Assembly: GCF_014084125.1 (NCBI RefSeq) | Contig: NZ_CP048405.1 | Location: forward strand, 2,976,001 to 3,040,000 | Source of the DNA: Streptacidiphilus sp. PB12-B1b | GTDB taxonomy: Bacteria; Actinomycetota; Actinomycetes; Streptomycetales; Streptomycetaceae | DNA: 64,000 nucleotides | Direction of reading: 5' to 3' | Notes under the pieces: generated by a model | The model's input: the letters and a program-made list of their open reading frames with translations, nothing else | Told to the model about the DNA's origin: nothing | The model's database searches: none | Made by a program: the position numbers and the translations under genes | In this document: positions 42,030-49,982 of the stretch, piece by piece | Numbering within the stretch: the first letter of the stretch is position 1 | Layout: each line of letters begins with the position of its first letter

Positions 42030-43796
42030 TCAGGGAGCGGTGAACCCCTGGACCACCTGGAGGAACCAGGCGTACCCGGTGCTCCAGTCGGACTCCGGAC
42101 AGGCCAGGTAGATGGCGTACTCGGTGCCGGAGCTGTCCTTGTAGAACTGCTCGATGGCATGGCGCTGCTGCAGGCTGCCGTTGATGTCCTCGCTGAAGGT
42201 GAACTCCCAGCGCGCGCCCTGGTAGCCCTTGATGGTGTCCGTGTTCAGGCTGACCAGCCGGTAGGTGCGGGAGGTCGAGACGACCTCCTTGGCCATCTGC
42301 TGGGCGTGCTGGAGCGGGCTGATGCCCTGCCCCGGAGTCACCCCGAAGGTCAGCAGGTGGTCCTGGCCGTCCGGGGTGTAGCGGATCGCGCTCAGGCCGT
42401 CGGCGGAGCGCACCCAGGGCTTGCCGGTGGTGGGCAGCGGAAAGGAGAAACCGGCCGGGTCGCGCTGCAGGGTGTAGCCCGGGGGAGCGGGCGGAGCGCT
42501 CGGCGGGGGCGTGGTCGGGTGCGCGCTGGGGGTGCCGGCGGCGGCCGGGGTGCCCGACGGCTGGTGGCCGACCTCGTACGCCACACCGCAGGCGGCCAGC
42601 ACCACGGCCAGACCGGCCGCGACCGGCCAGGTGCGGCTGCGGCGACGGCGCCGGCCCCGGTGGTTGCCGGACAGAGCCGAGGTGGCGGCTCCGGCCCGGC
42701 GGGCCGGCTCGGCCTCGGCCGGTGTGACCGGTGCCATGGGTTCGTGCGGATGGTCCGACTCGGGGAGGTGGCGGGTGGGCCGCTGCCCGGCCTCGGTCCG
42801 CTGCCCGTGCCCGACCGTCGTGGGCCAGTGCTGCACCGGGGTGCCGCCGTGGCTGCTGTCGCTGTGGTGTGTGCCGCCGACGGTGGCGGTGGACCAGCCC
42901 GAGGTGTGGGCCTGATGCGCCTGCGGCCCGGGGGCTGCGGTGGCGGTGTCTGCGCCGGTGTCGGTACCGGTACCTGCGGCCAGGCCCTCCAGGGTGCGTA
43001 TCGCCTCGACCGTGTCCGGACGGTCCTCGGGCTGCTTGGCGAGCAGGGCCTTGAGCAGCGGGGCCAGCGGTCCGGCGTGGCCGGGCTCCCGCAGCGGCTC
43101 GGAGACGACGGCGGCCAGGGTGGTCAGCGGCGAGTCGCGGCGGAACGGCGACTGGCCCTCGACGGCGGTGTACAGCGTCGCGCCCAGGCCCCACAGGTCG
43201 GAGGCGGGCCCGGGGCGGGCGCTCTGGATCTGCTCGGGGGCGAGGTAGTCGGGGGAGCCGATCAGATCGCCGGGCCGGGTGAGCGCGGAGTCGCCCTCGT
43301 AGGTGGCTATGCCGAAGTCGGTCAGCACGACCCGGCCGGTGCCGTGCTCCAGCAGCACGTTGGCGGGCTTCACGTCGCGGTGGATCACCCCGGCCCGGTG
43401 GCCCTGGTGCAGCGCGGCCAGCACCTGCGCGCCCACCCCGGCGGCCTCGGCCGGGCTGAGCGGGCCGTCCTGGTCGATGCGCTCGGCCAGTGAGCGGCCG
43501 GTGATCAGCTCCATCACGATCCACGGCTTGCCGTCCTGCTCCAGCACGTCGTGGACGGTGATCACGCCGGGGTGCCGGATGCGTGCGGCGGCGCGGGCCT
43601 CCTGCTTCATCCGGGACTGGACGATCTGCAGGTCCTCCTCGGCGAGGTGGCCGACGGACAGCTCCTTGACCGCGACCTCGCGGTCCAGCATCTGGTCCTG
43701 GGCACGCCAGACCGTGCCCATGCCGCCGCGTCCCAGTCGATCGCCCAGCAGGTACCTGCCCGCCAGGGTGCGGCCTGTTCCCGCTGTACTCTCCAT
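42030..43796 (-). CDS. Membrane-anchored Ser/Thr protein kinase (PknB-like)
   Basis: A 588-residue eukaryotic-type kinase. Kinase domain residues about 13-275: LGRGGMGTVWRA (Gly loop), EVAVKEL (Lys), VIHRDVKPANVLL (HRD), LTDFGIA (DFG), GSPDYLAPEQ, DLWGLGATLY. A Pro/Thr/His-rich juxtamembrane region precedes one TM helix (RTWPVAAGLAVVLAACGVAYEVG, near 385). The extracellular domain is not PASTA but a compact sensor (GYTLQRDPAGFSFPLPTTGKPW ... YAIYLACPESDWSTGYAWFLQVVQGF), as in other streptomycete kinases. It probably senses an envelope or extracellular signal. Confidence 0.92.
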   Translation of the reverse strand: MESTAGTGRTLAGRYLLGDRLGRGGMGTVWRAQDQMLDREVAVKELSVGHLAEEDLQIVQSRMKQEARAAARIRHPGVITVHDVLEQDGKPWIVMELITGRSLAERIDQDGPLSPAEAAGVGAQVLAALHQGHRAGVIHRDVKPANVLLEHGTGRVVLTDFGIATYEGDSALTRPGDLIGSPDYLAPEQIQSARPGPASDLWGLGATLYTAVEGQSPFRRDSPLTTLAAVVSEPLREPGHAGPLAPLLKALLAKQPEDRPDTVEAIRTLEGLAAGTGTDTGADTATAAPGPQAHQAHTSGWSTATVGGTHHSDSSHGGTPVQHWPTTVGHGQRTEAGQRPTRHLPESDHPHEPMAPVTPAEAEPARRAGAATSALSGNHRGRRRRRSRTWPVAAGLAVVLAACGVAYEVGHQPSGTPAAAGTPSAHPTTPPPSAPPAPPGYTLQRDPAGFSFPLPTTGKPWVRSADGLSAIRYTPDGQDHLLTFGVTPGQGISPLQHAQQMAKEVVSTSRTYRLVSLNTDTIKGYQGARWEFTFSEDINGSLQQRHAIEQFYKDSSGTEYAIYLACPESDWSTGYAWFLQVVQGFTAP

Positions 43797-44055
43797 CGTC
43801 GTGTCCTGCCGTGATTCCTAGCCTGCAGGAGTTCCCGCAGCACCGCACGATAGCCAATCGGTCCGAACCCACAGCCTAAATGATCGATCCCGGTTCCCCC
43901 TCCGGGAAAGGGCGGCAGCACGCTGTCGGACGTCTGGCTGTGACGCAGGCCACCGGAATTCCGGGCTCGTCCGCACGACCGTTCGTGCGCAAGCGTGGGC
44001 CCTTCGCCGCCGCGACGGCGGGTGGTTGCCCACGCGGGAAATCGCATCGGTGATT

Positions 44056-44071
44056 ATTGGTTCAGACCAAT
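44056..44071. promoter_or_regulatory. Inverted repeat ATTGGT-n4-ACCAAT
   Basis: Perfect 6-bp arms around TCAG (TTGGTTCAGACCAA), a variant of the TGGTCTAGACCA pattern bound by GntR-type regulators such as DasR in streptomycetes. Confidence 0.4.
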
Positions 44072-44357
44072 GGGATCATGACCCAGTCCGATCCGGAGTG
44101 TCAAGAACTCATCTGGGCTGTCAACGAACAGGGCTGATGAAACGTCAGCTGGCCTTTTCCGCGCCGGTGGCGGGCGCGTCATCACTCGGCATGCGCCCGG
44201 TCACGTTCGGTAGCGGATGGCATGCGCGTCCGCCGGAATCCGCACGGATATTGCTGCGGCCCCTCCGCCCACCCCCACCTGCGGCTCTGCCCCAACGTCC
44301 GGCCCGGGCGGCGGTGCGAACCGGCGGGCCCCGGCAATCCCGGTGTTGACACTCCAA

Positions 44358-44373
44358 GTTGGTCTAGTCCATT
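44358..44373. promoter_or_regulatory. DasR-like (dre-type) motif overlapping a candidate promoter
   Basis: GTTGGTCTAGTCCATT matches TGGTCTAGACCA at 11 of 12 core positions. It starts 7 bases after TTGACA (44346-44351), so a protein bound here would cover the presumed -10 region of the dioxygenase operon. Confidence 0.45.
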
Positions 44374-44558
44374 TTTGGTGGGACGCGAGTTCCACGAGGG
44401 AAGCGTGGGGCCGGAATCCCTGCGCATGCGTGCGCCGCTCCCGGGAGCGCGTTGCTCACCACCCGTGTGTCCGCCGCCGCACCGACGACTTTTCCTGCCG
44501 ACACAGCCACCCGAGCGATCCGTCCAGCCCCAGCACAATCGATCCCTGGAGCGATTGC

Positions 44559-45620
44559 ATGCCGAAGCCTGACCGCTACCTGTTTCGAGCCGCCTCCGAC
44601 ACCCCGTATTTCAGCGCCGACGCCGAGGCGTACCTGGCGCAGATCCCGTTGCAGGACATCCGGAAGACCCAGCAGCTCCGGGTGCTGTCCAAGGAGGACT
44701 ACGCCTTCTGGCAGACCTACGGCTACGTCGTGGTCCCGCAGGCGATCCCCGCCGCCGCCGCGCAACGCCTGCTGGAGTTCGCCTGGGAGTTCCAGGGACT
44801 CGACCCGGACCGCCCGGACACCTGGTACCAGGAGCGCGCCTTCCGCTCGGATCTGGACCGCGAACTGCACATCTACGGTTTCGTCGAGGCGTACCAGCAC
44901 CAGCTCATCTGGGACAGCCGGCAGGCCCAGCGCGTCTACGACGCCTTCGTGGACGTCTGGGACTGCGAGGAGCTGTGGGTGACCCTGGACCGGCTCAACC
45001 TCAACCCGCCCAACATCAGGAACCGCGACCGCGCGCTGATCGCGCCCACGGACAGCGGTTTCGACATCGAACTCCACTGGGACGTCGACACCTCGCTCAG
45101 CGTCCTCCCGCAGCGGGTCCAGGGAATCATCGCCCTCAACGACACCACGCCCGAGCAGGGTGGATTCCAATGCAACCCGGAGCTGTTCCGCCGCTTCGAC
45201 CGGTGGAGGATCGAGCAGCCGCAGGACCGCGACCCGATCAGGCCGGACGTCGACCGCGCGGAGTTCCCGGTGGTCCGGCCCGAACTCAAGGCCGGGGACC
45301 TGCTGATCTGGAACGGGATGCTGGCCCACGGAGTGGCCCGCAACACCTCGCGCGACGGCGTCCGGGCGGTCCAGTACCTCTCCATGATGCCCGCGCTGGA
45401 AGCCCACCAGCAGTTACGGCGCTCCCGGATCGCCTCCTGGCGCGACCTCAGCACACCCGACTGGAACGGCACCCTGGTCGGCGACGCCACCAGGCACGAA
45501 TCGCTGCGCTACGGCAGCGCCACGCTGACCGACCTGGGCGCGAAACTGCTCGGCCTCGAACCCTGGCACCCGAACGACGCCGGACACGGCGGCGAACCCG
45601 ATCAGCCGACGGGAGCATGA
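44559..45620 (+). CDS. PhyH-family Fe(II)/2-oxoglutarate dioxygenase, with a TTA codon
   Basis: A 353-residue member of the phytanoyl-CoA dioxygenase-like family, many of which hydroxylate amino acids and natural products. The metal triad is visible: His and Asp in IELHWDVDTSL near 170 and distal His in LAHGVARNTS near 260, followed by Arg in GVRAVQYLSM for 2-oxoglutarate. Codon 286 is TTA, implying bldA control of an operon-leading gene. Its stop overlaps the next ATG (ATGA), starting a chain of overlapped genes through the GNAT gene. I infer that it hydroxylates an amino-acid-derived substrate of this operon. Confidence 0.87.
   Translation: MPKPDRYLFRAASDTPYFSADAEAYLAQIPLQDIRKTQQLRVLSKEDYAFWQTYGYVVVPQAIPAAAAQRLLEFAWEFQGLDPDRPDTWYQERAFRSDLDRELHIYGFVEAYQHQLIWDSRQAQRVYDAFVDVWDCEELWVTLDRLNLNPPNIRNRDRALIAPTDSGFDIELHWDVDTSLSVLPQRVQGIIALNDTTPEQGGFQCNPELFRRFDRWRIEQPQDRDPIRPDVDRAEFPVVRPELKAGDLLIWNGMLAHGVARNTSRDGVRAVQYLSMMPALEAHQQLRRSRIASWRDLSTPDWNGTLVGDATRHESLRYGSATLTDLGAKLLGLEPWHPNDAGHGGEPDQPTGA
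45414..45416 (+). other. TTA leucine codon (bldA target) in the PhyH gene
   Basis: In-frame TTA at codon 286 of the first gene of the five-gene operon; such codons are enriched in secondary-metabolism and developmental genes. Confidence 0.88.
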
Positions 45621-46933
45621 GCGTGCAGCCCATCTGCCTGACCCTGCCCACCAACCGGGCGTGCGCGCCGACGATCGCCGCCGTCCACGCCGAAGCCGCC
45701 TACGCGGCCCAGCACTTCGGCGTACAGGTGCACCTGTTGATCCTGGACTCCGCCGAGGCGCCGGACTTCGCCGAGCACACCCGGGCCCTGCGCGAACTCC
45801 CGGCGGCGCCCGGGGTGAGCGTGCACCACCTGGACGAGGCGGCCCAGCGGGACGTCCTGCAGCAGGTGATCCAGCGGGCCGCACTGCCCAAACCGGATCT
45901 GGTCCTGGAGCTGATGCTGCCCGCCGGGCTCTCCTACGGCGCCTGCACCAATCGCGCGTTCCTGCTGGCCGGCGCCCTGGGCTGCGGGTCCGTGCACCGC
46001 AGGGACTCCGACAGCCGTTACCAACTGCTGCACGGCGCACCGGTGTTCCCCATCCAGCACGAGCTGGCCTCGCTCGGCAGGCGTGCCGTGGACGCCGCGG
46101 ACGGGGTCACCCGGAGCGAACTGGACCTCCGGCACGGGCACAAAACGGTTGCGATGGTGGGCAGTTCGTTCGTCGGTGAACTGTCCGTGGACATCGGCGA
46201 GGTCCAACGGCTGGACCCCGACGTCTACTTCGACATCGTCAGCCTGTGGGCGCCGGGCGACTGGACCCCGCAGCAGAAGCAGGACCTGGTGGACGAGTCC
46301 TTCCGGGGAGCCGGAAACGAACCCTTCACCGGGGACGAGACGATCCTCGGCCTGGTCGACCCGATGCGGGTGGACATGTGCAACATCAGCTTCCACGGCG
46401 TCCACGAGGACGTGCCGCTGCCACCGGCGACCGACACCATCGGCAGCGACTACTTCCTCATCCACCTGGTCCAGAAGGCGACCCTGCCCGGTGTGCTGCA
46501 CAACCGCAACATCGTGAACTTCTACACCGGGGAACGGCGCACCGGCCCGGGATTCACCGCCTACCAGCTGCGCCTGGTGAAGTTCTTCCTGTCGATGCTC
46601 TACCTCAACGCCGTCTACGCCGACATGGCCGAGGCGGGGGCATCGCTGCTGGACGCCCGGCACCGGGTCCGCGCCGATGCGATCGCCGCGTCCGTCCGCG
46701 CGAGCACCTGGCTCGACCGGGGCGAGAACGTCCACCGGCTGGAGAGCCTCGCCCGCTCCTACCGGACGCTGGGCGGAAGGTACGCGGAGTGCGCCGACCT
46801 CGTCGCCGCGCGCAGCGGCCGGCTGCTGGACGAGGCCCGACAGGACATGGAGGACTTCGCCGTCCTGATCGAGGCGTGGGCGCCGATGGTGGCGGCGAGC
46901 AAGGCCATGAGCTTCCAGCAGCTACCACGGTGA
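45617..46933 (+). CDS. DUF6271-like protein
   Basis: A 438-residue protein starting ICLTLPTNRACAPTIAAVHAEAAYAAQHFGVQVHLLILDSAEAPDFAEHTRALREL, which looks like the nucleotide-binding half of a GT-A glycosyltransferase. Later segments include LVLELMLPAGLSYGACTNRAFLLAGALGCGSVHRRDSDSRYQ (an HRRDSDS acidic motif that could hold a metal). I associate this with the uncharacterised DUF6271 family from memory. The C-terminal half is helical. It could transfer a sugar or other group to the decarboxylated amine, but no reaction is known. It overlaps both neighbours by 4 bases (ATGA, GTGA). Confidence 0.7.
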   Translation: MSVQPICLTLPTNRACAPTIAAVHAEAAYAAQHFGVQVHLLILDSAEAPDFAEHTRALRELPAAPGVSVHHLDEAAQRDVLQQVIQRAALPKPDLVLELMLPAGLSYGACTNRAFLLAGALGCGSVHRRDSDSRYQLLHGAPVFPIQHELASLGRRAVDAADGVTRSELDLRHGHKTVAMVGSSFVGELSVDIGEVQRLDPDVYFDIVSLWAPGDWTPQQKQDLVDESFRGAGNEPFTGDETILGLVDPMRVDMCNISFHGVHEDVPLPPATDTIGSDYFLIHLVQKATLPGVLHNRNIVNFYTGERRTGPGFTAYQLRLVKFFLSMLYLNAVYADMAEAGASLLDARHRVRADAIAASVRASTWLDRGENVHRLESLARSYRTLGGRYAECADLVAARSGRLLDEARQDMEDFAVLIEAWAPMVAASKAMSFQQLPR

Positions 46934-48159
46934 CCAGGCCGGAACCGCCCATCATGCTCGAGAACGCGCGCATGCACGCCGCCCTGGAAGCCGCCGCCGA
47001 CGACCGGATCGTCTTCGACCTCACCGGAATCCGAGCGCAGTACCAAACCCTGCTGCGCGAACTGCCGGGAATCGCCGTCCGGTTCGCCATGAAGGCCTGC
47101 CCGGTGGACGAGGTGCTCGGCTTTCTGGCCGGACAGGGCGCCGGATTCGACGCGGCCAGCCCCAACGAGATCGCCCAGGCACTGCGGACCGGCGCACCCG
47201 TCAGCAGCATCCACTACGGCAACACCATCAAGTCGGACCAGAACATCGCCGACGCCCACCGGCTCGGAGTCCGCGACTTCGCCACCGACAGCCTGGAGGA
47301 CGTCGCGGCCCTCGCCGTGCACGCCCCCGGGGCGCGGGTGTTCTGCCGACTGGCCACCAGCGGCGTGGGCGCCCTGTGGGGGCTCACCCGGAAGTACGGC
47401 TGCACGCCCGAGGACGCCCTGCTCGTCATGGAGGCGGCGCGGGCCAGCGGCCTGACACCGGCCGGCCTGTCCGTCCACGTCGGCTCGCAGCAGATGACCG
47501 CCGGGGCCTGGCGCGACGCCTTCGACAGCCTCGCCGGAACCTTGGCCGCCCTCCGGCTGCGCGGTATCCACCCGGACCACGTCAACCTCGGCGGCGGACT
47601 GCCCGCCCTCGGCTGCCTGGACCGGACCGGCCGCGCGCTGGAACCGCCGCTGGACAAGATGTTCGCCGTCATCCGCGAGGGCATGCAGCAGCTCCGCGCC
47701 GTGGCCGGGCGGAGGCTCGACTTCGTCATGGAACCCGGACGCCACCTGGTCGCCGACCACGGCGCCATCCGGGCGCACGTCTCCCGGCTGTCCGTACGGC
47801 GGCAGCCGGGCGGCGAGCCCCAGCACTGGCTCTACCTCAGCTGCGGAAAGTTCAACGGCCTCTACGAGATGGACGAACTCCAGTACCGCCTGGTGTTCCC
47901 CACGCACCCCGGCGCGGAATCCGTGCCCGCCGTGGTCGCCGGACCGACCTGCGACAGCGACGACGCCTACGCCCACGCCGCCGGCGGGCTGGTCCGGGTA
48001 CCCCGGGCCGCCGCCTCCGGCGATCCGGTCTGGGTGCTCTCCTGCGGCGCCTACGCGACCAGCTACATGACCCAGGGCTTCAACGGCTTCGAGCCGCTGC
48101 CCTACAGCTGCATCCCCGACACCGGCCCAGGCACGGAGGACGGAGCCGTGCACCGATGA
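46930..48159 (+). CDS. PLP-dependent decarboxylase, ornithine/lysine-decarboxylase-like (fold III)
   Basis: A 409-residue alanine-racemase-fold decarboxylase. PLP Lys in VRFAMKACPVDEVLGFL near 55; GAGFDAASPNEIAQAL; HVGSQQ; phosphate-binding LGGGLPA and EPGRHLVADHG; GPTCDSDDAY with the active-site Cys; and the ornithine-decarboxylase signature FNGF at the C-terminus. It probably decarboxylates a basic amino acid to a diamine, but side-chain recognition differs from the usual enzymes. The GTG start overlaps the previous stop. Together with the dioxygenase and acetyltransferase, it suggests synthesis of a modified (hydroxylated, N-acylated) amine. Confidence 0.85.
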   Translation: MTRPEPPIMLENARMHAALEAAADDRIVFDLTGIRAQYQTLLRELPGIAVRFAMKACPVDEVLGFLAGQGAGFDAASPNEIAQALRTGAPVSSIHYGNTIKSDQNIADAHRLGVRDFATDSLEDVAALAVHAPGARVFCRLATSGVGALWGLTRKYGCTPEDALLVMEAARASGLTPAGLSVHVGSQQMTAGAWRDAFDSLAGTLAALRLRGIHPDHVNLGGGLPALGCLDRTGRALEPPLDKMFAVIREGMQQLRAVAGRRLDFVMEPGRHLVADHGAIRAHVSRLSVRRQPGGEPQHWLYLSCGKFNGLYEMDELQYRLVFPTHPGAESVPAVVAGPTCDSDDAYAHAAGGLVRVPRAAASGDPVWVLSCGAYATSYMTQGFNGFEPLPYSCIPDTGPGTEDGAVHR

Positions 48160-48725
48160 GCAACGACACACCCATCCGACACATCACCGACCACGACTGG
48201 GACGACATCGTCGCCCTGGAGTCCGGCGCCTACGCCGCCCTCGGCCTGTCGGAGCAGCGCTCCGCACTGGAATCCAGGGCCCACGCCTCGCCGAGCACCT
48301 GCTTCGTCATCGAGTGCGACCGGCGGATCGCCGGCTACCTGCTGGCCCTGCCCTACCCGCACGCCCACTACCCCGACCTGGCCCGGCCGGAGCACGGCAC
48401 CCACCGCACGGACAACCTGCACCTGCACGACCTGGTCGTCGCCCGGCCGCTGCGCCGCCGGGGACTGGCCCGGCTGCTGCTGCGGCAGCTGACGGCGACC
48501 GCCGCGGCGCAGGCGTACGACCGCATCTCCCTGGTCGCCGTGGCCGGGAGCGACGCCTTCTGGTCGGCCAACGGATTCACCGCCCACCACGGCGCCGCGC
48601 CCCCGCCCGGCTACGGCGCGCACGCGGTCTACATGTCCCGGGCGGTACGCGCGCACGCAACCGGGGAACCACGGCCGTCCGGCGCCCTGCCGCACGGGTC
48701 ACCACCGACCGACGAAGTAGGCTGA
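48156..48725 (+). CDS. GNAT-family N-acetyltransferase
   Basis: A 189-residue GNAT protein. Motif A for acetyl-CoA is LHDLVVARPLRRRGLARLLLRQL (RRxGxA type), and motif B follows at YDRISLVAVAGSDAFWSANGFTAHHG. N-terminal IRHITDHDWDDIVALE is the usual substrate arm. The ATG overlaps the decarboxylase stop. It probably acylates the amine formed by that enzyme or provides self-resistance. The C-terminal tail (TGEPRPSGALPHGSPP) is disordered. Confidence 0.87.
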   Translation: MSNDTPIRHITDHDWDDIVALESGAYAALGLSEQRSALESRAHASPSTCFVIECDRRIAGYLLALPYPHAHYPDLARPEHGTHRTDNLHLHDLVVARPLRRRGLARLLLRQLTATAAAQAYDRISLVAVAGSDAFWSANGFTAHHGAAPPPGYGAHAVYMSRAVRAHATGEPRPSGALPHGSPPTDEVG

Positions 48726-48731
48726 TCTCAC

Positions 48732-49946
48732 ATGCTCCGCGTGCACGACGACTTCCGCAGGGCGCAGTTGGCGATTACCGCGCTGTTCTGCTCGCTCGGA
48801 TTCCAGTACGCCACCTGGGCCTCCCGGATACCCGCGATCACCGCCCGGCTCGGCCTGAGCACCGCCGAGGTGGGGCTGCTGCTGATGGCCACCGGCGTCG
48901 GCGCGGTGGCGTCCTTCCCGCTGGTCGCGCTGGGCACCCGGCGGCTCGGCCCGCGCCGCCTCGCCCTGCTCTCGGCCCTCGGCCTGGCCCTGGTGCTCCC
49001 GGCCCTGGCCGCCGCACCGGACTACCCGGTGGCCCTGCTGATCATGGCCTGTGACGGCGTCCTGGTCGGCTGCCTCAACGTCGCCATGAACGCCCAGGGG
49101 GCGGCACTCGAAGTCGTCTTCCGGCGCAACGCCATGACGAAGCTTCATGCCACCTTCAGCGCAGGGTCGTTGGCTGCGGCCCTGCTCGCCTCCGGGATGA
49201 ACCTGGTGAGCCCGTCCGTCACGGTGCACTTCGCGGTGGCGGCGGCCGTCCTGCTGCTGCTGGCCGGATATGCCGCGCCCGGGTTGCTGACGGACAGTCA
49301 AGTCGTGTCCAAAAAAGAGGAACCGGCGAAGGCGAAGCGGCGCTTCCGGCTCACCGTGCCGTCCCGGATGACGCTGTGGATGGGCTGCGCCATGGTGTTC
49401 GGCACGGTGACCGAGGGTGCCATGAACGACTGGTCCTCGCTCTACCTCAAGGAGGTCGCCAAGGCCCCGGCGGAGCTGGTGCCCATGGGCATCGCCGTGG
49501 TCTCGGTGATGATGGTGCTGGCCCGGCTGCTCGCCGACGGCCGACGCAGCCGCTGGGGCGACGCGCGGATCGTCCGCCTCGGCAGCGCACTGGCCGCCGT
49601 GGGGCTGGCCCTGGCCCTGCTGATCGGCGGTGTGGCACCGGCGCTGATCGGCTTCGCCTGCGTGGGCCTGGGCATCGCCGCGGTGACGCCCTGCATCTAC
49701 GTGGCGGCGGCGGGGCAGGGCACGGACGCGCTGAACCTGGTCGCCGCCATGGGCGTCACCGGCCTGCTGGCCGGGCCGCCGACGATCGGTTTCATCGCCG
49801 GGGCCACCAGCCTGGTCTGGGGCCTGGGTGCGGTCGCCGCCTCGGCCGCCCTGGTCTCCCTGTGCACCATGCAGATCCGCTGGTCGGCCGTCGCCGCCGA
49901 AGCGGCGCCGACGGCCGACCCGGTGGAGAGCCTCAGCCTCGGCTGA
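48732..49946 (+). CDS. MFS transporter, probable product exporter
   Basis: A 404-residue major facilitator with about 12 hydrophobic helices. The N-terminal part has FQYATWASRIPAITARLGLSTAEVGLLLMATGVGAVASFPLVALGTRRLGPRRL (motif A-like loop), a central charged linker VSKKEEPAKAKRRFRL, then the second six-helix half. It starts 6 bases after the GNAT gene, so it is the last gene of the operon and likely exports its product. Substrate unknown. Confidence 0.87.
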   Translation: MLRVHDDFRRAQLAITALFCSLGFQYATWASRIPAITARLGLSTAEVGLLLMATGVGAVASFPLVALGTRRLGPRRLALLSALGLALVLPALAAAPDYPVALLIMACDGVLVGCLNVAMNAQGAALEVVFRRNAMTKLHATFSAGSLAAALLASGMNLVSPSVTVHFAVAAAVLLLLAGYAAPGLLTDSQVVSKKEEPAKAKRRFRLTVPSRMTLWMGCAMVFGTVTEGAMNDWSSLYLKEVAKAPAELVPMGIAVVSVMMVLARLLADGRRSRWGDARIVRLGSALAAVGLALALLIGGVAPALIGFACVGLGIAAVTPCIYVAAAGQGTDALNLVAAMGVTGLLAGPPTIGFIAGATSLVWGLGAVAASAALVSLCTMQIRWSAVAAEAAPTADPVESLSLG

Positions 49947-49982
49947 ACGCGTGGGCGCGCCGGGCCCCGGGCGCCGCCGCTC

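Larger units (their letters stand above)
43797..44558. other. Intergenic region before the PhyH operon (762 bp)
   Basis: No supported gene. It lies between the divergent kinase and dioxygenase genes and is moderately AT-richer in patches. It contains two inverted repeats resembling TGGTCTAGACCA-type sites (44056-44071, 44358-44373) and a TTGACA hexamer at 44346-44351. A TGGAG ribosome site lies 9 bases before the ATG at 44559. Short frames here have poor coding bias. Confidence 0.65.
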
